DNA of 64,000 bases from Diphasiastrum complanatum (lineage: Eukaryota; Streptophyta; Lycopodiopsida; Lycopodiales; Lycopodiaceae), in the NCBI GenBank assembly GCA_029204225.1, contig CM055100.1:13281017-13345016 (forward strand). The letters are read 5' to 3'. Positions 46,799-61,701 of this stretch are shown here, in pieces; the first letter of the stretch is position 1; every line of letters begins with the position of its first letter. Position numbers and translations under genes: made by a program. The notes below the pieces were generated by a model. The model worked only from the letters and a program-made list of their open reading frames with translations, searched no databases and had not been told where the DNA came from.

Positions 46799-48029
46799 CT
46801 ATACAGTGGAGAAGCTAGGTCTTTTGAGCAGACATTCAATTTCTCTAATGTTCTCAGCATCACCAAGATGAGCAAGGAGCTTAGGAGAGGGATTTGTGGC
46901 AAGTTCAATAGATGCATCAATCGTGTACTAGCATAGGTATAAACAGGTAATCCGAGCTTTGACAATTTCCCTAGCAGGTTTGTGTAGCCAAAGGAAAAAA
47001 GCATTGAGTTGATTTTGCGGTGAGGCACCTGGGAAGAAAATGCCAAGATTATTCATCATATATCGAATGGCATGGTCAAACCAAATAATAGGGGACTGAT
47101 TTTTACACTTGTCTCCACATCTACACTTGAAGAAAGCCTCGTTTCCAATTCTAGAGTCTGGCTCGGTGGAGATTCATCCTATTAAAACCAGTGTCGAGAT
47201 GTCCACGAATATGTGCCCAGGTTTGCTCAAAAGGGCACCGGGAGGGCTCGAATTTGCTCGTACAGATAGCAATTTCAAAAGCAATAGGGGTCTCAAGAGT
47301 AGAATTTTTGTTCAAAGCAGCCTGTTTACAAGTCTGGACTTCTTTTTCAGTAAGATGGATAAGGATGCACCAATGCTCAATGGAAATAGGAGCAAGAAAA
47401 TTGACAGAAGGCAGACTCCAGAGTTTGTACGAAGTGCTAGTAGATTTGAGCTCAATAGTGAGAGCAGGTTCGAAAGGGACTTGGCAATTTTTGGACTGAC
47501 AAAATTCAAAGGAGGATTGATCACCAATGTTGCAAATATCTTGAGAAAATAATTGTTGTGTGGTACCATCTTCGTCCAGTTCATCTAAGAAGAAAAGAGG
47601 AAGTGGAGAAGAGGGTGGCTCAGGAATGGTGGGAGAGGGTTCAACAGATAGCAGGTCATTTTCTTTTTCAAGACAAGCAAAGACTTATCTAATATGATAG
47701 TTATAAATTTTTTCTTCGTTCGCATATTTTTCTGCAATACCAACCAAATTTGAAGCCAACGTTTCAATGGTACTCATAGGATCAATCTTGGTCTTGCCAA
47801 ATTCCGGGTACATCTTAATCCAATGTAAAGTATCCAAGAGATCGGTAAAGCAAAGCACTTTATCTTCGGGTCCCGTAGCATTACAAGTATTACGATCAGT
47901 TCCTTTGATAAAACTATGCAACATGACAGCTTTTTTCATGCAGATAATCAGAGTTTGTATAAATAGATTAGGAGGAGGAAGGGGCTCCCCATAACCCAAC
48001 TCTACTGCGCCTTGAAACCAACCTGAGGA
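46799..48029 (-). pseudogene. Decayed long coding region of unknown family, unit 3
   Basis: Carries the same in-frame TAA (47,685-47,687) and downstream stops as the unit 2 copy, so the damage predates the duplication. Few private changes (KIYNYHIR for KFYNYHIR). Confidence 0.45.
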
Positions 48030-48401
48030 CTAAAACATAAAACGAACCTATGTTAGCAATGAATCCAAGTAAGGTAAAGGTTTTGGTACTACCCCGGCCA
48101 AAGGATAGTCGGATTTACACCTCAAGGATGCATAGAGAGAGATTAACAAAACAAAGTTCCTCTTGACAAGTCAAGACCAAAACCTTTTAAAACACTTTAT
48201 TCATAGACTACCAAGATAACACATAGCTGAAAAGTATACACTACTATTAAAAGCACCATAAAGCGAAACATATCTCAAGATATCCAGCTGGTACCTGCCA
48301 CCACCCCACCACACAAAACCGCACAAGTTAGCACAGTGAGGAAGACAAGTGTCAATGTTGACTGTCAGTTGTTATTCATGTACAAAATACGTTACGCTCA
48401 A
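48030..48401. other. Intron-like spacer, unit 3
   Basis: Copy of 28,132-28,503. Confidence 0.4.
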
Positions 48402-48772
48402 CTAATCAGCTTGCAATGTAAAATAAAGTTTAGTGCAATCCAATCTTCCCTTACTAGTTTTCGTCACAAGTACTCGGCCAAACCATGCTAACAACGTATC
48501 AGGGCGTCCGCCATACTGATCCGTTTGTTGTTTTTTGGTCCGTATTGTTAGATAATACACAATACGCACTTGAAAATAAGCCATATAAGTAGCATAGTAA
48601 AATGTGAGCATGTAAGCAGTTTGGACCAGTACATGAGTTTTGCGGGAAATCCATGCCATCCCATCACTCTTATCTGTAACAGACAATGTACAGTGCTCGT
48701 GACTTCTTGAGCAAATCCATGCCATACAAGAGTCCGCAAACCCCACTTCCCGTTCTTACAATTATAAACCAA
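48402..48772 (-). pseudogene. Coding-like fragment upstream of decayed gene, unit 3
   Basis: Copy of 28,504-28,874; stop at 48,402 retained. Confidence 0.3.
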
Positions 48773-50020
48773 ACTACTGCTTCAGAGATTACCCGAGTAA
48801 CTGTTATAATCTAGTGCAAAATGTGAAAGTAGGCATTTGTGTATGCACATTCAAACTAAGATTGGGGCAATTCCATGCCATTTCGATCTTATGAATGAAT
48901 ACGTTCTTAGCACAAAACCATGTACTTTAAAGAACTTACAACAATTACACAAATCCCTGTATAGAAAAAAGCATGTTATAAACTTCAGGGTTATCATCAT
49001 TCCAAAAGTAAGCACTGATATATTAGTTTTGATTGCATGAAAAATAGACATAGTTATCGTATCATACTACTTTTCTTGCATATTTTCGTCAAGCTTCCTC
49101 TGTCACCCTGTTTTTTTAGCCTTACTAATAGAAATTTGTAAACATCCATGCATTTCTGACTTGAATGGTAGACGATACAGATTGTTGCGAAGCAATCACA
49201 TTTGCAATTTGTAGTTTAGAAGATTGACCTTCCGTATCCATTTCTAAGAATCGTCATTGCGTAGATACATGCATATGAGTAATCCAATTCGTTTATAATA
49301 CCTTTCGAATGGGTTTATGGTCTTCTTCATAAAGTGTAATTTGGAGTGTATATGCTATGAGTGTCATACGTACCTTATATTTGCTGTCAACTGAGGTATA
49401 CCTAAACCCTTCGTGCTCTTTTATGCTGTAAAATTGTGTGTGACAAAGATAATCATAAGTATTATCACCGACCTATTATCGTAGCGAGCTCTTCTCTGAT
49501 TATGAGACATATATACGTAGACAACAGTCATTTAAGAACATTTCTACCATCAACCATCACTATAATGCGATGATGACGTCTTTTTTGCAAGTATATGCAA
49601 GAGATTGTGAAGAACTAATGTATGTCGCGCTGCCAAACAAGCGAGCTATGATAATTGTCAGCATTCTCATCGTTGAACAGCGATTTCTGGCCAAGTATTT
49701 CAGTGCTAGCAGCGCTACTAGCACCCTCCAGGGTCGCGCTGTAGCAATCAACAAAAAGCTAAAAACTATATGGTAGCGCTACCACATCCGTACATTGTCA
49801 AAATGGCTCATATTTATGCCTACAAAGTCAGCCAGCGCTGGCTTGTAACACCTGTATGTTATAAAGCAAGTATCGAATGCAATCATGCATGCCATAACAA
49901 GCGCTTGATACTCTCATATGCTTGCTACCAAACCTATTGATGATATAACAAGAATGCCAAAGGTTGCAACCGAATCTATCCATCTCTTTTGCAGACAAAG
50001 TAGTCAAATCAAAAGTAAAT
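48773..50020. other. No gene recognised, unit 3
   Basis: Copy of 28,875-30,120. Confidence 0.45.
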
Positions 50021-50535
50021 TGGTATGAAGGCCACTTACCAAAGTATTTCAAAGTTTGCTCTCTGACTATTGCAGCATAAGCTTTAACACTGCAATTCTT
50101 GATATGCCAAAGCAGAAGGTAGAAGAAGATGAAGAGAGAAGAGGAGAGAGGGCGTGGAGAAAGCTTGCAGGCCCATTCCTTCCTTATGTAGATGCATTTG
50201 AAACAAGAGTGCTCAAGAGGCAAAGGGATCATGTCCGTAGGACATACCTCCACTGATCTTGACCGTTGAAGTGGCTTTGGTGGTTTTCAAGTTTCCCTCC
50301 AATAGTTACAAAGGGTCATATATCTTTTTAAAGTACAAAGGGCTAAGTATATAATAGAGAAGTTGCATACCATTCATGAGAGAGAGAGAGAGAGAGAGAA
50401 TTAATTTACTGTCATTGTATCATGTGCAGTAGAAATAATTTCATGGTAGAGATGCAACTCCAATAAAAATTTATCATTGTATCGTGTGCAGTAGAATTAA
50501 TTTCATGGCAGGGATGCAACTCCAATAAAAATTTG
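50021..50535. repeat. Second signal-peptide-exon repeat and 62-bp tandem duplication, unit 3
   Basis: Copies of 30,122-30,500 and 30,511-30,634, with a short GA tract (about 50,378-50,399). Confidence 0.75.
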
Positions 50536-50545
50536 TTCCGGTTTC

Positions 50546-50710
50546 GTGGCAAATAACAGAGTGGCACTGGTTAGCAGCAGGGATCATCTGAACGAGATAA
50601 GATTATGGCTTGTCAAGGGCTGGGCAGACAACTTCATAGCTGGGGGAACAACTTCGGGCCTATCTAAAGTGATATTACAGCCTTTTGACACAACCAAGAC
50701 TCTGTTACAG
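50546..50710 (+). pseudogene. Mitochondrial-carrier-like exon, unit 3
   Basis: Same as 30,645-30,809, including PFDTTK and the donor at 50,711. Confidence 0.45.
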
Positions 50711-51264
50711 GTGATTTTTTGTTCACTATTATAGTCTTTTGCTTTCACTGTTACGGCTCTATTGCCAAGAGCAATTGAAGTTGAAAGAATTTTGTACTTA
50801 TTACGTATGCAATGGAAGCATGCACTTCATTTTTGAAAATATCATTGTGATTTATTGTAGACGTTGGTTGTATTATAGTTATCCATAAAACTTCCACATT
50901 GGCCAATGATAGAATTGATAATTAGGATATGGCATGGCCGGTGTTTTACAGCAGTGAGCTTGCAATCCACCTTAACTTTTGTCTTGACTCTGAAGTCAGC
51001 CGGAAGGTTTAATAATGTCTAGAGGATTTTTCAAACTATGAAACCTGTTCTGTGAGTTGACTTAGACACTCAAACTATTGATGTCATCAGCTCATGGCAA
51101 AAGTTTTGATTTTCTTCAACATTATTGAAATGAAATCTTAGAAAGAAAACTAGCCTGCCCATGTTATGTAAGGAAGTCCTAACGAATGATTTTCGTTGTC
51201 ATTCTTACTATCTGCTTTCAACTTTCTTATCTGATGTTATTGCACATGAGATGGAAACAAAGCT
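50711..51264. other. Intron-like AT-rich sequence, unit 3
   Basis: Copy of 4,308-4,861. Confidence 0.4.
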
Positions 51265-51534
51265 ATGATCCATGAGGGCGAGATAGGAGAGCACGAGTAC
51301 TTATATGATAGCAAAATACAAACTCTACACAATTGTTCTCAAATTGCCTACGCTTATCCTGCTTGCTCCTCCATGTGCCCTGGAAATGCACTCTATTGGC
51401 TCAATTGCGTTGAAAAAGGGACGAGGGTCGGTAGCTCTTTCAAGCGAGGAAGTTCTAGCAACGGCATTGCCATGTGTTCTCATGATGTTCACGATGAGCG
51501 ATTTTCTATTGAACTAAGCCTGACTTCCATCTAG
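51265..51534 (+). CDS. Hypothetical 89-residue ORF, unit 3
   Basis: As 4,862-5,146 but five codons shorter (DVSKA missing after KGTR) owing to a 15-bp in-frame loss. Confidence 0.2.
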   Translation: MIHEGEIGEHEYLYDSKIQTLHNCSQIAYAYPACSSMCPGNALYWLNCVEKGTRVGSSFKRGSSSNGIAMCSHDVHDERFSIELSLTSI

Positions 51535-51621
51535 GGACACCCAGGGCCCTAAATGTGGCGTTATTAGCCATAATCATGTACGGTTTCAAAACCATTTCCA
51601 TCGTATGCAACAAGAATAAGC

Positions 51622-51912
51622 TCAGCATCGCATCTGCAAAGATTCAACACTCCTCTTTCTCTGACATTTATCAAGAGCATAATGGTCACCATGCTTAGAA
51701 GAGCAATCACCATCGCTTTCCATCATGAACAAAGAACAAAACGTCATTAGAACTACTAACACGACTACAAGGACAAGATCATGTGCTGCTTCTTTTGGAG
51801 AGGTTTGAAGCTTGAAAGTGTAACGAGTGGAAAGATCCAAGTCTAATAGCAGGTTGGAAGATGTTCTTGATTTGATCCATTCTTGCTTTTCTTTTGGATA
51901 GTTTGGAAGCAT
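51622..51912 (-). CDS. Hypothetical single-pass membrane protein (96 aa), unit 3
   Basis: Copy of 5,234-5,524 with Ser25 to Leu and Arg86 to Gln. Confidence 0.35.
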   Translation of the reverse strand: MLPNYPKEKQEWIKSRTSSNLLLDLDLSTRYTFKLQTSPKEAAHDLVLVVVLVVLMTFCSLFMMESDGDCSSKHGDHYALDKCQRKRSVESLQMRC

Positions 51913-52395
51913 GATGGTTGGGATTATGGCATTGTAATGATCCGGCCAGATTGGAAGATGTTTTTGGTGAAGTCATGTGATGCAGCTCATTATAAATCTG
52001 AATTTGATATATAGATCAGTGAGATTACTTGGTATGGTTGTGAATTTTGTTCTAGATGGCTTTCATGATCTATTTGACTCGTTATGATTGCATTCTTGTA
52101 GATGTTTTGGATAGGTTTTTCAGCTTTGAGATTTTGTGTAGATTAGTAAGTATGTACGTGATGCTTTAGGATTTAAAATTCAATTTTAGGTGCAAGAACG
52201 CTAGAAAGATTCAGACGCAAGTTTACAAAGTAGGCGAGGGTGCTGATTAGGTGCAGGAGCGCTCGGCTAATCCAAAATCTTACAATCTTACAACTGGTGA
52301 TATTTGATCCTTAAAAATACTACATTTGCCAAAACTTGATGATTTCTTGGCCTCGTTGCAACTAAGAAATTGATGTTCAATCTAACTCTCTAATG
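51913..52395. other. No feature seen
   Basis: Copy of 5,525-6,007. Confidence 0.5.
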
Positions 52396-52644
52396 ATGGA
52401 TTACTGGGTAAGCAGGATTATATCAATTCTATCAAACCGAGCGTCCCTGAACATGACCAATCTAAGCACACTGGTAAAAAAGTCCATGATGGACAAGATG
52501 AAGGACAAGGCCAATGGGCTAAAGTCGTAGATTCAAAGTTTGTACACTACCAAAAAGAGTGGTGATATAGGGAGTGGTGACGAGGAAGATGAAGACGACT
52601 CCACCTCCTCGCCCGAGCGCAACAGTGAACCATACGGGTCATGA
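52396..52644 (+). pseudogene. Coding-like frame with internal TAG, unit 3
   Basis: TAG at codon 45 again present; the next Lys codon pair is changed to Gln (ATT CAA), so only sequence around the stop has drifted. Confidence 0.3.
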
Positions 52645-53098
52645 CAGTAAATGTTGCATGATATAAAAAAATTGTCACTAAGTCGCAAAAGATTTGACGT
52701 TGAGTATTGATCGATGTTAACAAATGAAACCTATACTGGAAGCTATCTATTCTTAGATATTCAAGTTTAATTTGAAGAGGCATAGTCATCAACATAATTT
52801 ATACTATACTTTTATACATAATTAGTGTTTGGGCTTATAGTATACAGGTGGCAGGTTTTAATTGGATCTAACTACAAATGTTTAAACTCATTTTAGTATT
52901 GGCCTTTCAATTGAAAGGCCAAAACTTCAACTATGTCTGTTAGCAAGCTTGAGCAGGCCTACTACCTAGTAGCATTCAGCCTTCAATGCACCTCGTCACA
53001 GGGCAGCTCGGTGCATGAAGGGTACATGCTACAGCCGATAGTGGGCCGCTCACACCAACCGCTACCTAGTCTGTAATGTATTTTTTGAGTATACAGAA
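52645..53098. other. No feature seen
   Basis: Copy of 6,257-6,709; the small hairpin has one mismatch here. Confidence 0.5.
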
Positions 53099-53140
53099 GG
53101 GGGGAGGGAGGGATAGGGGCAAGGGCAGGGGCAAGGGCAG
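53099..53140 (+). other. G-quadruplex-prone G tract, unit 3
   Basis: The first G run is shortened and broken by A (GGGGGGAGGGAGGG), but at least six G3+ runs remain. Confidence 0.55.
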
Positions 53141-53188
53141 AAGATTATGTGAAAATATGTGTCCTGAGGTTTCTGAAGGAACCGAAGG

Positions 53189-53690
53189 TGTCATGCCCAT
53201 GACTGGTCTCGGGTAGCGTGTCCACGCTAGGGATCGGTAGACCAACAACCCGTAAGTTAATTGTGACTATAAGGGAATTGGGGCCCTTATGTGTACATGG
53301 TCATAATTAATGGTTGTAGGCCTAAACACATGGTGGTGGAGTTGGTATGGATCTATCAGTGAGTCATTAGACATGGCCCAGATAGGCTGCAGAGGTGTCT
53401 AGTGAGGTGTCACAGTGCACTACTAGTGATACATGGGCCATGGAGGATGGTATAAGTATATCTGCTGGGCTCTCAATAGTGTATGCTTGATTTTGTGACT
53501 AGTAGCTACATGCTGCTGGTGTGACTCCTCTTTCCATGACTCTGATTGATCCATAGCCTGGGGGCTAGATCCGTACGATCTAGGTTTGGTTGCGTTGGTT
53601 TAATCTCCACCAGTTCCCATGTGTTGTTGTTTTGTATGGTATGCTTAGGCTATAATTTTGTGTTGTGGACTTTATATTGGTATCAATGCC
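53189..53690 (+). mobile_element. Degraded LTR plus primer-binding site, unit 3
   Basis: Copy of 6,801-7,302; primer site TGGTATCAATGCC as in unit 2. Confidence 0.45.
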
Positions 53691-55654
<1,964 letters not shown>

Positions 55655-55877
55655 GCGTTGTTTTGTAGTTCGTTGATTATGGTTAGTTAAGGATTCATGT
55701 TTAAATACGACTACTTTAACGAGGGTGCTGGTTGTTGATTGTCGTATTGGCATAAACAACTGGTGAAGGGTGAGAGCTATCTTTGCTTTTCTATTATGTA
55801 CTTTGGTCTACTTAATTTGCATGCTTCGTGTTTTGATTAACTTAGTGTTTGGGAAATTAGATTGGAGCTTTGTGGAG
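55655..55877 (+). repeat. Right arm of 223-bp inverted repeat, unit 3
   Basis: Pairs with 41,348-41,571. Confidence 0.85.
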
Positions 55878-56626
55878 CATGAGTTGGAAAGACAAATATA
55901 TAATGCTGATAAAAAAATAGTTTGGAACTTACAGTTCACTCTCTATGTAAAATAATACGATCTATGATGCAATGCAATGTAGAACAAAAATGTATGTCAC
56001 TTTGAGTTTATCTCTTAAGTTAATGCTTCTCCAATGCTCCGATGCAATTTATGGTCTATGTAAAATAGAAATACAATCTATGATGTCTCTTATCTTTGAC
56101 GCAACTCTCATCTCTTCCTTCTCACAAAATAGAACACGGAATTTTGACACTCAAAAACCAAAAACGACGTGATGAACCATCAGGTTGCCGAATTTCTTTC
56201 TTTTTTTGCTAAAAGAAATTTGCATGGATTTTCCATATGAGGATAGCACGTCGAAAACTTTTCAAGCGCTATCCACGGGTTCCACTATCTGGATTTTCCG
56301 AGGATAGCGCATGGATTATCCACACGTGGATAGTTATCCGCGCAAAATCCAATACTTTTTTATTTAGGAAATTAGTATGGCGTAAAATCCATGCATGGAT
56401 TATCCACGCAGAGCCAACATCCATGTGCCGGTTTTCAAGATCTGGCTGCGGGTCCCGGAAAACTAAGCATGAATATTCCACGCAGTTTGAATTTTCTGAT
56501 TTTCGACCCCCGATATATAGTTGTTGCCAAAAATGATATTTGCGTGGATAATCCACTCGTGGATGTTCCACACGCCCATATCCATGACTATATCCATGTC
56601 GATCCTGCGTGGATATTTGCATGTTG
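55878..56626. repeat. GTGGAT/ATCCAC block P1 with empty Copia site, unit 3
   Basis: Unoccupied target at about 56,378-56,382, where the sequence reads GGCGTAAAATCC. Hexamer-rich from about 56,224. No gene. Confidence 0.7.
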
Positions 56627-57032
56627 TGTTCTTGTGAGATTTCCAAGACTAATACCACAAGCTAGCCCATCTAAATACCTACAAAACGTCAGACACATAT
56701 AAACAAGAATTTATATAAGCTTACTAGATGTCGACAAAGTTATAAGTGGAAGTTAGTTAAGACTTGCCACCACATTTAGCGGCACAACCGTTGCATCATA
56801 TCTTAGAAATTCAACAAATAATGATCGTGTTGGCAAACTTTGAAGTATAGCCATTATTGCAACAAGAATAGCCATAACAAGCAAGACTATATGATGTATC
56901 AAGCCCAATCCCAAGATGTTCAATAACAGGCAAGATTGTGAAAACTAATCTACAATTTCCCACTATCAACACACAAATTGCTTTTTATGTCCTTGGTATT
57001 TTTACTCAAGACTACTACTGCACAAGAAACAC
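56627..57032. other. No feature seen
   Basis: Copy of 16,661-17,067. Confidence 0.5.
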
Positions 57033-57684
57033 AAATATCCAGCATGCCCTCAGATATTCATGTAAGCGCCCGAAATTCATCATGTTCTTGCAACTTTTTG
57101 TGAGTTCTAGAGTCTCATTTGTTATTTATATCATTTATGTATGCTGCCTTCTACTATCAACGTCAAACACACTGAAATGAAAATGGCTCCAACATGAAAT
57201 ATACTCACATGAGCTGCTAGATGAGTCAATATAAATGTTCTACAATTGGTACATAAAAATCAAAATTGTTGCAAATTGAGAATAGAACTTTGAGATTTGG
57301 ATCAAGTTTTTAGACATGGGTTTTTGGTTCAAATCTCCAAGTGGATGCATACTAACATTTCACTAAACCACTAAGAGTATCAAATAAGGCCAAATCTCAA
57401 TGGTGATGTTGGATAAAAAATAGATCTTGCGCAAAATTAGTTTTACGATAAATAGTTCTACTCGTCTTATGCTTTGAACTCGGAAGTTCATCTTGGAACA
57501 TTGCATGTGGTATTGTATAAACAATAAAACGAGATGTGCTCAATACAAGTCGCAATTAAAAAAAATTGTCTATAAGGTATTGTTTTGAATTTGTTTATAA
57601 GGTATTGTATTGAACTTCTTTATAAGGTATTGTATTGAACTTCTTTATAAGGTATTGTACTAAATTTGTTTTTTTGTATGTCAG
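57033..57684 (+). repeat. D block, copy D1 (unit 3)
   Basis: As 37,137-37,788. Confidence 0.8.
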
Positions 57685-57919
57685 CTTGTCATGTGACTGT
57701 GGAATTGGTTGAGACACCTGACACGAGTGGTGCAGCCATGGATTTGTTCAAAATCATATGACTACAGATTTGTTAGAAACCGTGTGGAAGAAAATGTACC
57801 CGAAAAATGTATCCGATGAGGACATGAATGAATGTGAAGGAGACCTTGAAGGACTGGATGTGGATGTGAGCCTACAAGACGAAGTTGGAAGCGATGAGGG
57901 AGATGATAGCGATACATAG
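57685..57919 (+). CDS. Acidic-tail exon, possible protein C terminus, unit 3
   Basis: Open from ATG 57,758 to TAG 57,917-57,919 as in unit 2, with one conservative change (VSDED for VSEED). Confidence 0.3.
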
Positions 57920-58594
57920 AATCATCTCTTCTCTTTTTTATTACGAATTACATGTTAGTATGGAATGTAAGGCCTTGAAAGAGGGAATGGGTGAAGGGAG
58001 AATTGATTTCCTCCTCGATGCTCATGGATATGTACCTTTTTTATAGCTAATATAAATGTTTTGCTACTCCAAAATTGAGATCAAAAATGTTGAGTGCATA
58101 TTTTTTCATTCTATGCAAATGCAATGTATAGTCTATTTATGAATCAAATGCAAATGCAATGAGTAGTCTATCTCTAAATCAAATGCAATGTATAGTCTAT
58201 TTATGAATTGAATGCAATGTAAATTGTTTTTTAGGCAGATGAGTTTACTATGATGGAATGCAATGCATAGTCTATGTAAAGTAATACAATCTATGATGTA
58301 ATGCAGTGTAGAATAGAAATGTATGTCACTTTGAATTTACCTCTTAAGTGAATGCTTTTCCAATACTCCTTTTTGTTGTTGAACATTTTTATCTTTCAAT
58401 AACTTTAAAATTTTGCTCTTCCGATTTTTTGCAATGCAATTTCTTCTTTTATCTCCAATCTATCTCTTCTCATATCCAAATCTACATCACAAAAACAAAA
58501 GATATTAGTACTAACACTAAAAATCACAACAAGCAAAAAGATTTTATTCATTTTCACTCACATTTCACTCTCATCTCATCCTCACTCTTCACCT
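57920..58594. repeat. ATGCAA-rich repeats and C/T-rich end, unit 3
   Basis: Copy of 17,941-18,615. No gene. Confidence 0.5.
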
Positions 58595-58727
58595 TTCTCT
58601 CTTTTGTCAACTCTCTTCTCTTCCCTCTCACACAATAGAACGTGGATTTTTGAAACTCAAAGACCAAAAACGACGTGAGGAACCATCAGGTTCCTGCGCC
58701 AAATTTCTTTTTTTTTGGTTAAAAAAA

Positions 58728-58829
58728 ATTTGCATGGATTATCCACATGTGGATAGCGCGTAAGAAACTTTCCACGCTCTATCCACAGGTTCTACTCTCT
58801 GGATTTTCTGTGGATAGCACGTGGATTAT
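58728..58829. repeat. GTGGAT/ATCCAC hairpin block, unit 4
   Basis: The right stem has a mismatch (ACGCTCTATCCAC) relative to the perfect stem in units 2 and 3. Confidence 0.7.
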
Positions 58830-58845
58830 CTTGCTCAAGAAAAAC

Positions 58846-59498
58846 AAATATCCAACATGCCCTCAGATATTCATGTAAGCACCCGATAGCAATTGATCAT
58901 GTTCTTGCAACTTTTTCATGAGTTCTAGAGTCTCATTTGCTATTAAAATCCAGTTAATTCACATTTATATCATTTACGTGTGTTGCTCTTCTACTATCAA
59001 CGTCAAACACGCTAAAATGAAAATGGCTCCAGCATGAAATATACTCACATGAGCTGCTACATGATTCAACGTAAATGTTCTACAATTGGTACATAGAAAT
59101 CAAAATTGTACAAATTTCAAATAGAACTTTGGTATTTGGATCAGGTATTTAGACATGGGATTTTTGGTTCAAATCTCCAAGTGGATGCATACTAACATTT
59201 CACTAAACCACTAAGCGTATCAAACAAGGCCAAATCTCAATGGTACTCTTGGATACAAAATAGATGTTGCTCAAGATTAGTTTTACAATAACTAGCTCTA
59301 CTCGTCTTGTGCTTTGATCCCGGAAGTTCATCTTGGAACATTGCATGTGGTATTGTATTAACAGTAAAATGAGATGTGCTCAACACAAGTCGCAATATAA
59401 AAAAAATTGTGTAAAGGTATTGTATTGAATGTGTTTATAAGGTATTGTATTGAAGTTGTTTATAAGGTATTGTATTTAATTTGTTTTTTTGTATGTCA
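58846..59498 (+). repeat. D block, copy D2 (unit 4)
   Basis: Full length. Confidence 0.8.
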
Positions 59499-60200
59499 TA
59501 TTCTCTACTATAGATCTGTTCTAAATCATGCTACTAATCTTCTAATCTATGTGGATGACATCATTTTGAGTGGTGGCAACAAGCAAGACAATAATGGCAT
59601 CAAGTTTGCACTCAAAAAGGAGTTTGAGGTGCATGGTCTTTTACATTATATCTTGGTAATAGAGATGTTTAGAACTTCTCAGTTTACATTCATATGTCAA
59701 GAGAAGTATGCTAATGCTATTCTAAAATATTTCATATGGTAGATGTTAAATCTTGTGATACACCAATGGAGTCAAGCGTAAAGCTAACTATAAGAGGTAA
59801 TGAAAGATCCTTTGAGGACATTACTCTATATAGGAGGCTAGTTGGTTCACTCATATATCTAACCATCACAGTACCTGATCTTAGCTATTGTGTTGGTAGA
59901 TTAAACCAATATATGCAAAATCCTAGTGTGGAGCATTGGAAGGTAGGCAAGAGGGTATTGAGATACATCTTGGGAACAGGAGATTTTGGCATTGTTTATG
60001 GAAGATGATCACCTGACTTGTCTGGATTTTCAGATTCGGACTTTGTTGGAGATCAAATGGATAGAAAATCCATAAGTGCACGTGCTATTTTATAGGTGAT
60101 GGAGCTATCTCTTGGATGTCAAAGAAACAAGCTACTATCTCATCGTCATCTAGTGTGGCCGAGTATAAAGCTCTTACATCTTGCACAAAGGAGATGTGAT
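59499..60200 (+). pseudogene. Ty1/Copia RT-RNase H remnant, unit 4
   Basis: As in unit 2, with a private 1-nt loss near 60,090 that also breaks the RNase H segment. Confidence 0.9.
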
Positions 60201-60448
60201 ATCACAAATATATATTGTTCAAAAGATGAAGTAAAATCAATTTGAATCGAGATAGTATCCATTATTTGTTGCAAATGACTAAGGGAATCCGCCACAGCAT
60301 TCTTAAGACCAGAAAGATAGTCAATGTCAGCATGGGAAAAGAATGCGAAATATTCACACCAACAAGCTATTCCATGAATATATACTTGGTAAAATCTTTA
60401 ATAACATCATGATGTAGTTGTGGACAATAGTAAGTAGATGACAAAGTG
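59701..60448 (+). repeat. Plus arm of composite inverted repeat, unit 4
   Basis: Pairs with 63,120-63,867. The spacer is about 0.7 kb shorter here because of the deletion at 60,679. Confidence 0.85.
60247..60372 (-). pseudogene. Ty3/Gypsy RNase H remnant, unit 4
   Basis: Copy of 1,650-1,775. Confidence 0.7.
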
Positions 60449-60491
60449 CTTTATTCACCAAGAGTCCAACAAGCAAGAATGGGCCCGAGGC

Positions 60492-60679
60492 TTAGAAAAC
60501 TATGAATTGGAGGTCATTGTTGTTGTTGTCTATGAAGAAGCCACCCACTTGACCATTGGATTGGCAGCTCGAAACCACATTACTGAGTCAGCCCCAGCCA
60601 CATCACAAGGCACACATTGGTTACAAGCGCCACATATTCCAACTTGACAGGACCCAGATGTATGCATGGTTGTGCACAA
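60492..60679 (-). pseudogene. Truncated cysteine-rich protein gene, unit 4
   Basis: Only the 3' half survives. A 720-bp deletion (TGCACAAT|TCTAAT, 3 bp shared at the breakpoint) removes the signal peptide, the start codon and the first half of the cysteine motif. A further single-base loss near 60,586 (ACTGAGTCAG for ACTGAGGTCAG) shifts the remaining frame. Non-functional. Confidence 0.9.
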
Positions 60680-61477
60680 TTCTAATATAGAAAAATATGA
60701 AACATTTGAATCAAATATGTGAAAGAAACATGCAACTCATGTCATAGATTTGACTATATCAAACAAACCTTTGGACGTTTCAAACCCTAAACAAACTGAT
60801 CTACATTTGTACAGTTCTTGAACAAGGAGAAACTCTTCTTACTTAGAAATTAGGGTTAGGGTATTAAGGTTTAGGGTTTAGGGTCTGTCTAAACAATTTT
60901 AGGCATGGAAACTGTAGTTCACACATTATGTGTGTGGTTAGGGTATAAATCTTTGACATTGTTTCTGTCTAGTTCGCAGTATCCAGCCCAACATTAGCCT
61001 GAGTTTAGTGAGTGTTAGTACTAATTTTTAGTTTCTATTGTAGTTCCCCATGATGAGTGGAAAGTTATAGATGAGTCATTGCATTTCAGCCTTAAATTGT
61101 TCTTCTGAATGCATAACTCTTATATTCGACGCTTGTTCAAGGAATATATGGAATGTTGGGAGCATGGCTTGAAGCAATGGGCCGCTTTCCAAGATAAGAT
61201 AATCAGAACATTTCTTTTCAAAGTAAAAAATCCCATGCAATCTTTACCTAAATGAAGGTTTGGATCGAACCAACTTGGACAAGGGTTCTCAACCTTGGCT
61301 AGATTTGGAGGATAAATCATGCCTGTCAAATTTTGCTCTGCCACTGTTGGTGTAGCACAATGGCAGGGTTCCTTCGAACTGGGAGTTGGGGAGATAAAGT
61401 CCTACACCAAAATAGCTTCCTAAATGGAACATAGTATTCACAATAGACAAACCCACTTGTGCACCAAAAACCACAAA
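60680..61477. other. Spacer with telomere-like motifs, unit 4
   Basis: Right part of the spacer 2,612-3,602; TTTAGGG-type run at about 60,848-60,885. No gene recognised. Confidence 0.5.
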
Positions 61478-61701
61478 CTCCACAAAGCTCCAATCTAATT
61501 ACCCAAACACTAAGTAAATCAAAACACGAAGCATGCAAATTAAGTAGACCAAAGTACATAATAGAAGAGCAAAGATAGCTCTCACCCCTTCACCAGTTGT
61601 TTACGCCAATACGACAATCAACAACCAGCACCCTCGTTAAAGTAGTCGTATTTTAACATGAATCCCTAACTAACCATAATCGACGAACTACAAAACAACG
61701 C
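61478..61701 (-). repeat. Left arm of 223-bp inverted repeat, unit 4
   Basis: Partner arm would lie beyond the window. Confidence 0.8.
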